Made by a program: the position numbers and the translations under genes
Shown here: positions 42,928 through 55,135 of the stretch, piece after piece
How the letters are laid out: each line of letters starts with the position of its first letter
Numbering within the stretch: position 1 is the first letter of the stretch
The notes under the pieces: model-generated
Told to the model about the DNA's origin: nothing
The model's input: the letters and a program-made list of their open reading frames with translations, nothing else
The model's database searches: none
From: Batillaria attramentaria
Lineage: Eukaryota; Mollusca; Gastropoda; Batillariidae
DNA length: 64,000 nucleotides
Assembly (NCBI GenBank): GCA_018292915.2
Contig: JACVVK020000191.1
Location: 918,501-982,500, forward strand
Reading direction: 5' to 3'

Positions 42928-45900
42928 TTAAAACTCCTCCGTCTCAACCACAATAGTGTTGGATAAAACGTCGTACGCTGCACGATTATGGCTGAACATA
43001 AAGATGGTGAGGCAGGCGGGAAAGAAGAAGGCAATGGTGAAATTTTTTATGGCTGAGCGGATAAAAGCACTGCAACAGAACAAAGCAAATTTTTTAAAGT
43101 AATCTGACAGACCTAATCTCAACAGAATTCAGCCTGCAAGGTAAAATTACCATTTTCCCATTAAACCTGTTCCAAAGTGAAAAACTGTGAATGACTACAT
43201 AAAATGTGAAGCCACGCATGGCACATCCAAAGACCTCACAAAAATCACACCATCCAAAAGGTTAACACAAAAGACGATACAGATTGTGAATAACACTTTA
43301 CATACTGGTACTTGTGTTTGACATGTTCACTTTATTATGTGCACTATATACTACATAGTAGCCACTAAGCAAGTCTGCACAAAGAAAACAATAGCTTTGG
43401 GATATATATATTTATTCAACATAGTAACCAACTGTGCTGTCAGCTAGCGGGCACTACTGAGAGTAAGTCTTAACTGCTATGGGTGTGTATCAAACTCAGT
43501 GAGGAAACTCAGACTCCTAGCCTACAACTTGTACACAGACTATAAACCCACCTAAGCCAGCCAATATCTGAGGCTGGAGTCACCAGAATCCTATCATTGT
43601 CCAAATCTTGAATGTCGTGACAAGAAATCACTCGCAGGCCAAGAAGTCGTTTGCCAGGAGTAGAACCACCAATTGCTCCTATCCCTCGACGCAAGCACAG
43701 CGTCTGATGGGAAAGAAGAAAACATCAAATTAACACAACTGAAGATAAGCACTGGAGATTTTAATTCACAAGCTTCACTGCCCTGGTACAAAACACAAAT
43801 TGCCAGCTTCTAATCTTGTGTTGGTATTACAGTGCTAACAGTAACACTGGAAACACCCGGTCATCATTTTGTTTCACGTCACTTTTCATCACCTTAGCAC
43901 CATTTTCTTTGTGTTTTTTAACAAGAAATCTACAGTCAAACACGTTAATTAATGCAACTGTGGTCATTGTAAATGCTGTACTGCACAGTAAGCACTTAGT
44001 CTTATTATCCTTTCATTGCTGTGCTCTGGGTATTTTACCTCAAAGACAGTAATCAAAAGCCGATTGATGATCTCCATGGCAATGACCTCAGAAGTTATGG
44101 CAAAAGCACGATCATAGTCGATCTCATCCAGATTCTCCAAGAAGTCATAATCTAGGATGTCCTCCCTGGAATCACATGCATTTTACATTGAAACATACTC
44201 AGATACTCATTATCATTATTATTATTATTCAGATACTCAAACTGAGGTATACTTGTTTCGATGCCTGCATAATTTCTTTAAAACGACAAAGCAGAGGTAT
44301 CATAATAAACACATGTAATAAATAATAATAATAATAATAATGAGGATTTGTCTGGCGCCCAACCTCCTGCTGGAGCTCTGGGCGCCTCACAATAGTAGGG
44401 TGGAGATACATACATATGAAATATGTCACATTACATACAGTTACACATGATATACACGTCACATACACGTTACATACACACAGCTATGATACATCCTGAC
44501 ACGACAACCTAAAATGACAATGCAGGGCTTGTGTTAACGCACAAACTGTGCGTATTGACGCACAGAAATCACGAAATGGCGCAGAAAAAAAATCACTGGA
44601 GGTTTTACTGACGCACAGATTTTAAAATTTTGGAGCAGGAGTGCGTCGCATGATAATCAAATTTGATAGCATGACGCACAGCTTTCACAGTTTTAGTTTC
44701 AATCTTCGGCAATCGATTGTCAGAGCAGTCGCCACAGACGCTCTGAAATGTACGGCGTTTATGTCTGTTAGAGTAGGCTGACCCTCAGATTTTTCTGCTG
44801 GAAGTCATGCTGACCCTCAGAAAAAATATCTACCACAAGCCCTGCAATGATGATAGCAGTGTTGATAAAGAAGTTAGTCTGTATAATATTGTCGGAAGAA
44901 ATAAGACTTTAAAGCGACTTTAAAAGTGTCCGTTGACTCTGCATGGCGAACATGGGCAGGCAGGCTGTTCCAAATGACTGGACCGTGGTAGAACAATGCT
45001 CGCTGACCTAGTGTTTTCGATTTAACCTGTGGAATGCGTAGGATGCGGGTGTCAGCAGAGGATCTGAGTTGTCTGGAGGGTGTGTACAGCTGCAGCAGAG
45101 AGGAAAGATATGAAGGACAGGAGGCAGTGATGCAGTTATAGCAGTTATAAACAGACAAGCAAATAGTCATGACTCACATAAACCCCAGCTCCCGCATGAC
45201 AACAACTGTGACCACTAGCTTGATGTAGAATAGGATGGTGAAGTCAATCAGCTCTGCTGACACACGCTTCCAAAAGGGTGGTATGGTGCACTCAACTCCT
45301 GTTCAAACACAAAATCATACATTGAAATAAAAATGGAATGTACTGTATGTATGTACCTGTATGTATGGAAGTTCCAGGTTGCTACGGAGACAGACACACA
45401 GAGACATGAGTAAGTGACACCGACACAATGACATGAGCAAATGCAGCTTTCGTTGGTATACTAATTACTTAGGCCCCTCCCCCCCCCCCCCCAAAAAAAA
45501 AAAAATTGTTGTTTCTGGTAACCCGACTGACCCTATTTTTACCCCCCGACCCTAAAAAAAATTTTTGGCTGCTGGAAGAAAAACAAAGAAAAAATACAAG
45601 CACGACCAGTTTCGGTTTTCATGCGCCTGTCGTCAGGGAAGTCATGCGCCATCGCGGACCCAAGATTTGAACGAAATATGGTAAGATAGTGTGTTATAAT
45701 ATTAAATACAGTTTCACAAAGCATCATTTCTTATTAATACCCTGTAATATGTGTGTGTGTGTGGGGGGGGGGTAAAAAAAACCCTACCTACTTATCCTAT
45801 TTTTTTAAAGCCATGTTACCAGAAACAACAATTGTTTTTTTTTTTTTTGTTTTTTTTTTTTTTTGGGGGGGGGGGGGCCTTATCACAGTTGGGACACTAA

Positions 45901-46482
45901 GCTTCTTACACTAGCTGTACAGTTGATAGTATGTAATGTGTCACATGAACCCAGACATCACCCAGCTTTGTTAGCACGTATTGATTGTTCAAAGCTAGCT
46001 TCCATGAGCCGGATAAAATTACATTTAACATAAAAGAATATATACGCATCACGAGGTGTGGTAGCAAAGTGGCAGAGATGAGGAAAAATCAATACAGCCA
46101 TATTCGGCCGAATACAGTTGTGGGTACCCTCAAAACGGCGCACTGGAGGAGCATGACCATTAGGCTGGGTCTGTGGTGACCTCTGGCTTGCTGTCGTCTG
46201 CTGATGCTGTCGAAAATCACCAGCAAAACCAGGTGGACATGGTCCACATGAATTTGGTGGAAAACACGGTGGACAAAACGTTAAGAAGTTGTGCAAGGTG
46301 GTCCATGTATAATACTGCCACAGCCACGGTCTGAGAGCCTGAGCATATTCTCTCGCATTTTTGTACTGGCATGGTTCGGGTGAAGATGCATCACGGTTCT
46401 GCAACGGATACGAAAGCCCTGAGGTGTGTTTGTCTCCACCCGTTGTCGCTCGCCTCCGTGTTTCTTCCGAATCAGACGCCAT
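42928..46482 (-). CDS. FAM8A1: FAM8A1-like RDD-domain ER membrane protein, complete (5 exons)
   Basis: FAM8A1 is an ER membrane protein that joins the HRD1/HERP ubiquitin-ligase complex in ERAD (family knowledge). Minus-strand exons: 46128-46482, 45178-45298, 44039-44165, 43552-43703, 42928-43069. Total 897 nt, 298 aa, all phases consistent. Exon 1: MASDSEETRRRATTGG, then NAREYAQALRPWLWQYY, then a Pro-rich linker. Exons 2-5 form the RDD domain: TIPPFWKRVSAELIDFTIL (membrane), IDYDRAFAITSEVIAMEI, GSTPGKRLLGLRVI signature, IKNFTIAFFFPACLTIF (membrane), HNRAAYDVLSNTIVV. The start ATG 46482 resembles the family's acidic start; an in-frame upstream ATG at 46587 would add 35 residues and is less likely. 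Introns carry a Harbinger-like element, a LINE fragment and an hAT-like MITE. Confidence 0.93.
44318..44400 (-). mobile_element. SINE 3'-end fragment with GGCGCC hairpin and ATT tail
   Basis: An (ATT)n tail on the minus strand follows a hairpin-forming stretch, GGCGCCCAGAGCTCC to GGAGGTTGGGCGCC. The same tail occurs at 4779-4845, so this is a family of retroposed ends. Confidence 0.55.
44523..44844. mobile_element. 322-bp hAT-like MITE in FAM8A1 intron 2
   Basis: Inverted ends CAGGGCTTGTG (left) and CACAAGCCCTG (right). Both sides are flanked by CAATG, shorter than the 8 bp expected for hAT. The interior contains several GACGCACAG/GTGCGT words and no reading frame of note. Confidence 0.6.
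44874..45170 (-). mobile_element. LINE reverse-transcriptase C-terminal fragment
   Basis: A 98-codon open frame reads LRSSADTRILRIPQVKSKTL, then GQRALFYHGPVIWNSLPAHV, then STDTFKVALKSYFF. This is the usual C-terminal end of non-LTR retrotransposon reverse transcriptases (CR1/jockey-like). It begins directly after the donor of FAM8A1 exon 2 (exon end 45178). It is 5'-truncated; family placement beyond non-LTR is inference. Confidence 0.8.
45472..45879. mobile_element. 408-bp Harbinger-like foldback element in FAM8A1 intron 1
   Basis: The left end is GGCC, a C run, an A run, then TTGTTGTTTCTGGTAAC. The right end is the inverted copy, GTTACCAGAAACAACAA, a T run, a G run, GGCC. TTA flanks both ends (45469-45471 and 45880-45882), matching the TWA target duplication of PIF/Harbinger. 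The centre is non-coding. Confidence 0.7.
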
Positions 46483-46593
46483 GTTGTTATCCAGGGTCAA
46501 TCTAAATGCTGGATCCACGAAACGAACTGCAAATAATTCAGACCTCGGTAGCTTAGCTGTATCGTAAGCGGAGGACGGCGTCGGCAAGGACCC

Positions 46594-46620
46594 TAGATCC
46601 GCTATAGCGTAGTGGATCTA
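46594..46620. other. Nested palindrome upstream of FAM8A1
   Basis: TAGATCC and GGATCTA are inverted arms 27 nt apart end to end, and contain the perfect palindrome CGCTATAGCG. It lies about 110-140 nt upstream of the FAM8A1 start codon, in the promoter zone. Function unknown. Confidence 0.4.
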
Positions 46621-47390
46621 TGGCCCTTGGTCTGCGCCAGCTTCTGTGCTAAAACCATAGCCCGAGAATTTTCACAAACTCAACTTTGCGTGTAATGTTT
46701 AGTTTCAGTTTATGAACACTGACTGACAGCTCGACACTGACTCTGACACGCCGGCCACCGGCCGGCTACGTCCGAGCAGACCGTGACCTCAGTACAGAGA
46801 GAATCTACACCCTGGTCCCGCGAGGCCCGCACTGACTGACTCGGACTGATAAGAGTAAAGGGCAATATGGTTATGACGGAGTCAGTTCAGTATTGTACTT
46901 AGACTACTGACTCCGGCAGTGGTTCGATTGTACTGAACTGTGACTGAGTAACGTCTTCTTTCTGAATGTACTCCGAATGTTATCCGACTGCGGCGCGGGT
47001 TTGGGCCGGGCCTCAGTTAAAGGTCTGCAATCTCAACCCTGTAGGGCGCCCAACGGGCACAACTTGAAGTTTCCTTACGCCGCCAAGGCAGTCGTGAAGA
47101 ATGCAAAAGAGATTTCCCGATGAAATCTTCAGCGTATTTCAGCGTACAGTCATTTTTGGGTCACAGTCCTTAATCAGGGAATGATTCTACTCTAGAGACG
47201 TTTTCTGGGGTAACGCACTGATCCATCGTAATTAGTCGAGTTTTCCCTGAAGTAAATAACTGAAGACATTACCGATGACATCATGATCGCCTTAGCCACA
47301 GCTGGACTGACTATAATTTTTTTTTTAAATGATGTGAAACACGACACCGCCGGGCACTGGCACACACTCACCGTCACACCGGCGGCACCG

Positions 47391-47812
<422 letters not shown>

Positions 47813-48867
47813 TTTTCAAGTGTTGGGTCAGAGTGGCACGGTATGGCTCGCACTCAAGTTATACAAGAAATAGTTGTCCCGGCTGAAAATACACCTTCCT
47901 GTAGAGAAGTTTTAACGCTGGATTTGATTTCGTTTTTTATTTTTTATTTTTTTAAATCATTATGGACACCGGCCGGAGGGCCTGGGCAACGCCGGCGACA
48001 CAGTTTATCTATAATTATTTATAATATATTTATACAATAATATGTTTAAAAAAAACCCATACTGACGGATCAGTTAAGGCAGAGACGTGACATACTCAGT
48101 TAAAATCAAGTATGTCTCTGGTTTGAAACATAGGTGACCCTCCACCACGAAATAAGTCTTCTTGTGCTATTTGTTCATATTACAAGACGATTCACTGTTT
48201 CGTGGTGGAGGTTCTATTACACATTTCAGTGTAACTTTGGAGATACCGACAGTAGTCGCCGTGATCTGTCACCGGAGACTTTTTATCAGTTTGCCGGAAA
48301 TCTTGAAACGACCTCGCTGTACGGCATGTCGGTCCACACATGTCACAGTGTCCAGGTCAAATGCGATCAAAACAAAATCATTAATATAAGCAGTTGAACT
48401 CAGTGACTCCGTCAGAAAGGCGTTAGTCACGACTGAAGAGAGAGAGAGAGAGAGAGAGAGTTTCATCTGTAGCATTTCGGATGTAATAGTATTATCTGCT
48501 TCTGAAGTCGTATTGTACTGATGTAGTTTGCTCAGAGTCAGTATCAAAATCAGACTCAGACTCAGTTTTAATCAAGTTATAGTCATCAGCACACGATCAG
48601 AGTTTTGTGCCAGCGCTGTTCAGTTTGCACGGTCTGTCTTCAACCTAGTAAATACCAGCGACAAAACAGCTCATCATCATCGTGATCATGATCATCATTA
48701 TTTATTGTCGAAGTGTGTGGATGCTCTGCCCGCGGCCCCCGCTATCATGCCGTGGACACAAACTCGGTGCAGTACTGAACCGAACAACAGTGAGGCCGAT
48801 GTAAACAGCTGCTGTAGAAATTTGCCCCCCCCCCTCCCCCTTTTTCATTATCATTATACATACATAC

Positions 48868-49046
48868 ATACGGGTGGGTGGGTGGGTGTTTGGGAGTTTA
48901 ACGTCCTTTTCCACCACATAGGGTGATATCAAAGACGGGGCAACGATGAAAAGCCAGCACAAATATTTGGCCCCAGCCGGGATACGAACTCACGACCCGA
49001 GCATTAGAAGTCCATCGCTCTACCATTCGACCACCCCGGCTCTCCA
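48868..49046 (-). mobile_element. tRNA-derived SINE, antisense, inside a CATA microsatellite
   Basis: The minus strand starts GAGCCGGGGTGGTCGAATGG, with B box GTGAGTTCGTATCCC, then a body GCCCCGTCTTTGATATCACC and end AAGGACGTTAAAC. CATA repeats flank both sides, so it probably inserted into the microsatellite. Same family as 52430-52622. Confidence 0.75.
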
Positions 49047-49060
49047 CATACATACATACA

Positions 49061-49091
<31 letters not shown>

Positions 49092-50031
49092 GCTGAAGCC
49101 GGTATGTATGATTATGCAATACTGAACTAAATAATCTTTTTTTTTTTAATTCAAGAGCTTTGAACGGCCCCGGTGAGCCGGCGTTGAAGTTCGTGCTCCT
49201 CTTGAAAACTTCGTCGTTAGCTCACAGTTCATTGCTCCCGGATTCAGTTTTGGTCGTATCCCGGATGACAACGTGGCACTGACATCATGGATGATCAGTT
49301 GTTTACTAATTGATAAGCAACACAACACAGTGTGGGTCTGACTGACTAGCTTGCTGACCGAGTTTCGCAAGCTGATGTACACTGAACACTGGGAAATGTG
49401 CATGTGTGGCGAGAGGTCATGTCAGAGTGGCTTGACCGCCACATAGTCGAGTCAGTGACATCCACATGCACTTGTTATTCACTGGATATAATTAATGCAT
49501 GCCGCAGTCGCCAGTGCACTCTGATACGTGTCAGTCATATCAGGACGCATGTTACCGCGTATTAGCATGGCGGCTGAGGACGCAGTTCGACAACTTGATG
49601 ATATTGATGTCGGACTCAGTGAGACTTGATGATATAGTATTCGGAGCCGCGCACGGCTCCACCTTACCGGGTGAGTGCTCGCGGCGCTTAAAGTGCAGAG
49701 AGTTTTCAGCGGATTGATACAGCCTCAGTCAAAGAAAAACAGAACAAAACACCGTGAAAACAACAACAACAACAACAACAACAACAGCAGCAACAACAAG
49801 AGCAACAACAAAGGCAGACCGTGAAGTCACTGGGTCATGCCGGTCATCATCAGTCGTCAATCATGATGAAGATCATGACGTGACTATAGCAGTCATTGCT
49901 GAAAATGCATGGCCACTGTCGCCGGGATAGTCAGTTTTGGCGACAATGACAATAATTATAAGAGTGTAAAATATTACTTATGTAATCAGTATGAGCGTTG
50001 AAGTTGCCTGACTTTGGCCGTACGTCTGCGG

Positions 50032-50032
<1 letters not shown>

Positions 50033-50119
<87 letters not shown>
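50033..50119. repeat. (GT)n microsatellite
   Basis: About 43 uninterrupted GT units. Confidence 0.95.
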
Positions 50120-50122
<3 letters not shown>

Positions 50123-50859
50123 ATATCTGCCGGTATTCAGTGCCGTGCCAGTTTTGCCGTCAGTACTCATTGTGATACCGTGCAAGGTAATACTGAAGTG
50201 TTTAGCGCTGTTCAGCTGTGTACTGAGCTAAATTCTGATATGATAATGACCATGATCAGTTTAAAAAGTCCACCCATTTCCCAGTGCAGATCTGAATTTC
50301 TCGTATGAGATCAGTCTAGAATACAAACAATTCTTTGAAACAAAGAAGCACAGGGACTGAAAAAAAATAATAATCAAAATCAGCTTGTGCGGCTTTAATT
50401 CGTAGCCTGTTCATGCTTCCATTGCGGCTGCATTTGTGCAGATCATGTCAGTACTTTGGCAGCACTTAAACTTGAAACTGATGCCAAACGCTAAACATCT
50501 CTTCAGTTGCGGCCATTGGAACACCGTGCCAGGACAGTAGTGTCAGTGACTGATTCTTTTCCGCCTAGGCTACACAGGCATATTTACAATTTGTTTATCG
50601 CACAGCCTGCAGGCTAAATTCAGTTATTTTATCACCCGTGACCGCCTCAGTAGTCAGAAAAAGAACTATTGTAGCAATTCGCGCGTCGTCTACGAGTAAA
50701 TGTATAGCTGGCGTATTTTTAGCCGTTGTGTTTGAAGCGCAGCAACACGGCAATAACAGCCCCGTGACATTTTCCGTCTCGCAATATGACAGCTGTGAAC
50801 CCAGGTCACGACGCTAGTAAGTGGAGCGTTGCATTCACTGCTCTCAACAAACTCGTATT

Positions 50860-50966
50860 GTATTGGCGAGTGTGAAAGGTCTCTCTTGACGTCAAGGCAA
50901 AATATTTTTACGTCATTTTTCTATATAAGGAGCGTATTTCCATATATGGGAGTTCTCGGTAGCCAA
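50860..50966 (+). promoter_or_regulatory. Promoter-like cluster: CCAAT, two CRE-type sites, TATA, CArG
   Basis: Inverted CCAAT (ATTGG) near 50860; perfect CRE TGACGTCA at 50887-50894; TACGTCA at 50909-50915; TATATAA at 50922-50928; CArG box CCATATATGG at 50940-50949. An ATG at 50966 opens a basic reading frame. This set is typical of immediate-early, cAMP/SRF-responsive promoters. The gene it serves is not identified. Confidence 0.5.
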
Positions 50967-51322
50967 TGAAAGTAGAGAAATTGCCGAGGCGGTGCCCTCG
51001 GGGACGCTCGGTCACGCGAAGCGAGCGTGCCGTGGGCAAAAAGCGAGAGAGCAAACATCAAGTTTACAAACTGGACCGGGAAAGAAAAAGACGTGTTTGT
51101 GAAATTAGATCATGGAAATTGAAGTGTAAACAACTTCTATTGCAGGTGCACAGCAGAACTGAGTCATGCGACTTTATCAGTGACGCCTACAATTCATTGT
51201 TATTAGTGTTGGTTGTCACACTGAGTAGGATCAGCTCAGTGCTGTTTGACCGGCCGCCGGACGAACCTTGGACTTGTTTACGAAGTTTAGTCACAGTTGA
51301 TCTTATGCACGGTATGAATTAA
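50966..51322 (+). CDS. Hypothetical basic protein or first exon below the 50.9 kb promoter
   Basis: 118 codons open from the ATG just downstream of the TATA/CArG cluster. The N-terminal 60 residues are strongly basic (KLPRRCPRGRSVTRSERAVG, later KLDRERKRRVCEIRSWKLKC). The latter half looks less coding, and a possible but weak donor, CAG|GTGCAC, occurs at about 51146. It resembles no family I recognise and is not a proper bZIP. It may be the first exon of a longer gene or 5' UTR. Confidence 0.25.
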   Translation: MKVEKLPRRCPRGRSVTRSERAVGKKRESKHQVYKLDRERKRRVCEIRSWKLKCKQLLLQVHSRTESCDFISDAYNSLLLVLVVTLSRISSVLFDRPPDEPWTCLRSLVTVDLMHGMN

Positions 51323-52429
51323 TGCTCTTGCTGCACAGATATTCGAGACCGCCTGTGACTATACTAGACTGACTTTCAATGCCATCAAAAGAAATTCAGT
51401 CGTGAAGCTTAACTAACGCATTAGTCATAACGCAGAGAGAGCCTGAGAGAGATAGAGAGAGGGGTGGGGGAGTTGGGGATGGGGTGGTCCATTTTCAGCG
51501 CCGGTGGAATACATCACTATGGTGACATGAGTAATACCCGTCTATGTTGGTAACACTCCGTACCAGTGTCGCCCTGGTAATTTACATAAACCCTAATAAT
51601 GATAATTACAGCCGGTCAGGTTAAGGTCATACGTCAGGAGGGGTGGGGTTGATGCACCTTGTCACTCAGTACAAGTAGACTGCTGACGTCACAAAGTGAT
51701 TATGTCACGTGAGTGAGGCACAGTTTAGAATGTCCAAGCACAAAATCGTGAGTGTCTCCTTTTTGGAGCCTCATTTGTGATGAAACTACGTGTCTTTTTT
51801 TCTCGCTGGTCTGTCCGTCTCTTTTGACGAATGTTATCGAAAACGGAGAAGTCCTACGTCATAACACCACGTGTGACGCTGTAACCAATCACTCATGTCG
51901 CACATATAGTTTAATTCCAGACACATACATAACTTCTGTAGACTTTTCATTACCCCAGCTGCATCGTTAACTGCCTTGGAAATACGTCCTTGTGTCATGA
52001 TTTACGCCTGCAAGTAAAATAGCGGCTATATAATCCACTGATAGCGTGACACCCAAACCACATACAGTCAATGTATTCGCCGACCCGTTGTTCTTGCTAC
52101 ATGCCTAGTTTGTGCTGTATGATTATCATTGTACCGTACTTGCGAGGTTTAACAAGGGCGATATTCGGGTGCCAGAGTAAAGATGTGCTGCCAGCTGCCC
52201 TCTGAGGTCATCTGCGCCTTGTGTAAAAGCCCTGCAGCCGTCACAGTCTACAAAGCGTTGCTATTGCACCATCACTAAGCACGAGGCCGGTAACCCTAAC
52301 CTCAGCCGTAACTATTTAACCTCGCCCTAACCCCCTTTAGAGTCTCAATACGTTTGTCAGGTATACAACAACGCTGTGGAAAACTTTTCGTCGACTGCGC
52401 TTAATCCGTACATCAGAATCAGTCACTTG

Positions 52430-52622
52430 GGTGGGTGGGTGGGTGTGTGGGGGTTTAACGTCTTTTCAGGTTCCACCACTGTGCTATAGGGTGATATCAA
52501 AGACGGGGCAACGATGAAAAAGCCAGCACAACTGAATATTTGGCCCCAGCCGGCCGGGATCGAACTCACGACCCGAGCATTAGAAGTCCAACGCTCTACC
52601 ATTCGACCACCCCGGCTCCCCC
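52430..52622 (-). mobile_element. tRNA-derived SINE, antisense, same family as 48.9 kb
   Basis: Nearly the same layout as the 48.9 kb copy: GGGT-rich left end, TTTAACGTC, GGTGATATCAAAGACGGGGC, and a tRNA-like head on the minus strand (GGTGGTCGAATGGTAGAGCG). Confidence 0.75.
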
Positions 52623-52796
52623 AGTCACTTGGGACACAATATAGCTACTCAGTGAACCGTTGTGGTGATCCGGGTTGGTGTGTAAGTTGTCAAGTTCTGC
52701 GTGCGTAGAAGCGTATCGCATACAGTACTACTACTACTACTAAATAATACTTATCTTGCTTTCTGGCTTATTCTCGCAGCAAAGCAACTCATAGCG

Positions 52797-52797
<1 letters not shown>

Positions 52798-52838
<41 letters not shown>

Positions 52839-52892
52839 ACACACACACACACACACACACACACTGACACACACACACACACACACACACAC
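52798..52892. repeat. (CA)n with periodic CTGA interruptions
   Basis: CA runs broken twice by CACTGACAC and ending in CACTGAG. Confidence 0.9.
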
Positions 52893-54382
52893 TGAGCAGA
52901 CGACGTTATCTGGTTGCGGACTGAACACCGACTAGACCGCGCTGATTGCCGGTGGCTGTTTTTAACGACTTGGTCGTATCGACGTGTAGCACAAGCCGTA
53001 TGCCGGGGCAAAGAAAGTCATATTTATTTCTCTGCTATCAGAAGCCGCAAATGGTGGCACTGAGTGACCAAAAGGAACATCTATTCATTTGGCAACCAGT
53101 GGCATCCCCTCCACCACCACCCTCCATCCCCCCCCCCCTTTTCACCTTTCCCCAGAACTCATTACGAACATCGAACTATACACGTACTAACTGAGCGCTA
53201 TAGTAGCTCTGGCTCAGTTTGCTTTCAGTCGTTCAGTCAGCCACCGCCTTTTTAACCTCCCAAGAACTGACATGGCCGCCCTCTTCACGTATTGAATAGC
53301 CTACACATCCCCAAAAGAACATCAAAAGCTGCATGAGCAAATGGTGTTTGATTATGTGATTATTTCAAGTGCAATGACATTAACTCAGGTATGAATCATC
53401 AGATCATGGCCTGCTGTTATCCAGATTAGCGCGGGAGGGGAATTTCTACTGCATGTTTGTTTTGTATTCATGAAGCTCAGTACCTGTACATCTCACCGAT
53501 CAACGAAGTTGGGGTGCTCTAATCTGTGTGGATGTAGGAGGCGAGGCGAGGCGAACCGAGGCAGGGGTGGGGCGGGTGAGTTGGGGATTGGGGGGGGGGG
53601 GGGGGGGGGGGAGAGGGGGCGGGTGAGGGAGGAGGAGTGGCTGTTGTTGGTCTTCAGTTGTTTCCGACAATCTGACTGCGGCTTACGCTGACGCTGGCAG
53701 TAATACTCCTGACGTACTAACACAGTTTGAAAGGGGGAAAACAATTAAAAACTTCCTTGTTTGTTCCTAATCGAGTGCCCTAATTATGCAGCTCAGTGAC
53801 CGGGTTTCAGTCTAGCCTCATAGTTTAATGGTTTGTTTGTTGATTGTCCGATCGAGTGTTTTGTTTGTCACAGCTTCATACTTCTGCATCGTGGGCCAGT
53901 CGTTACGGTCAGGTTAAAGATCGGTGTTTAGCGTAATCAAGTGAAACAGTTTAAGTTAACGTCACCCATTTAAAGTTGGCGGCGGTTTGGTGACCTTGTA
54001 GCTTTGGATCACGTGATAGTCGCTGAAAGCTGACCGGCCTGTCAATACTGTGTGTATGCGTCGTTTTGTCGCGTCAGCGTTTAGTGTGTATTTGTGACTG
54101 ACACCATGACTATAGCTGCATGAGGACGCTTGCACCGAAAGAGCTGAAGGACACGGCTCAGTCTTGACTGAGAGGGAATGACTAGCTGCTAAGAATACAC
54201 CTCTATGTGCTACATTCAAAGGCTTAAAACAGATACAACCACAAACGTCTGGTCAGTCTTTCAGTCGTGGAAACTCGGCCGGCCATTAACACAGGTTTAA
54301 TATTGAAACTTGATCGAGAAACTATCGTGCGAAATAATTATGTAGCCCACTAATCTCCCTCAAGGCTGACTGACGCTTCCAA

Positions 54383-54474
54383 GGTTATTTTCAGTCTTAG
54401 ATATCGACTGTCCATGGTTATTTTCAGTCTATATATCGACTGTCCATGGTTATTTTCAGTCTAAATATCGACTG
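54383..54474 (+). repeat. Three-copy 32-33 bp tandem repeat
   Basis: Unit GGTTATTTTCAGTCT, then an ATATCGACTGTCCAT part, repeated almost perfectly three times; the last copy is truncated into ACTGACTGAG. Confidence 0.85.
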
Positions 54475-54740
54475 ACTGAGATTTTTGAATTGATCAGGTG
54501 ACAGTGTGGTCGGGGACTGACATTGTGCACCAGGTTCCAAATATACTACGACAGTCACGGTGACCGTTTCCAACGCCAGTGTGTTGTATTGTGTCCGCTG
54601 CTTATATATAGCTTTTACATTAGATAAACGAACAAACCCCACTGTTGCAGCCGCTGTGCGCCCCGGTCAACAGCTACTCCTAATGCCTATCAGTTTAACA
54701 GACAATATAGTCCAACACACTGAACACAACTAGACGCTCA

Positions 54741-54742
<2 letters not shown>

Positions 54743-54827
<85 letters not shown>

Positions 54828-54828
54828 T
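54743..54828. repeat. (GT)n(GA)n microsatellite
   Basis: Long GT run ending in a short GA run. Confidence 0.93.
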
Positions 54829-54969
54829 TGAGATTTTCATACGTACTTTACTTTTATACAAACTTTGTGCATTTAACAAAAACAACAACAACAACAAAAA
54901 AAACACTGAAGGTGAATGATTGTGAACGTTTTCAAGACTGAAACATTATGGTGAACGGCAAAATGAAGT

Positions 54970-55135
54970 TCTTCTGTAAATGGTAGGGAGAGTACGTAGC
55001 GTTGGGGCAGCGTCTATTTGTCATTGCTAGAGTCATGGGTTCGATGCCCGGGGCCGGGGCCCAGAAATTGTGATGACTTTCTCTTCGTCGCCTTAAAATA
55101 TACATGATCCTTAGGTGATAGAAGAGGATGCTACC
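54970..55135 (+). mobile_element. Degenerate tRNA-derived SINE
   Basis: A tRNA-like head with B box GGGTTCGATGCCC at about 55037 and a following GGGCCCAGAAATTGTGATGA body. More diverged than the other copies. Confidence 0.45.

Noticed and set aside
48960..49046. tRNA gene candidate (minus strand)
   Set aside because: Same reason: tRNA-like boxes joined to a shared SINE body, repeated at 52.4 kb.
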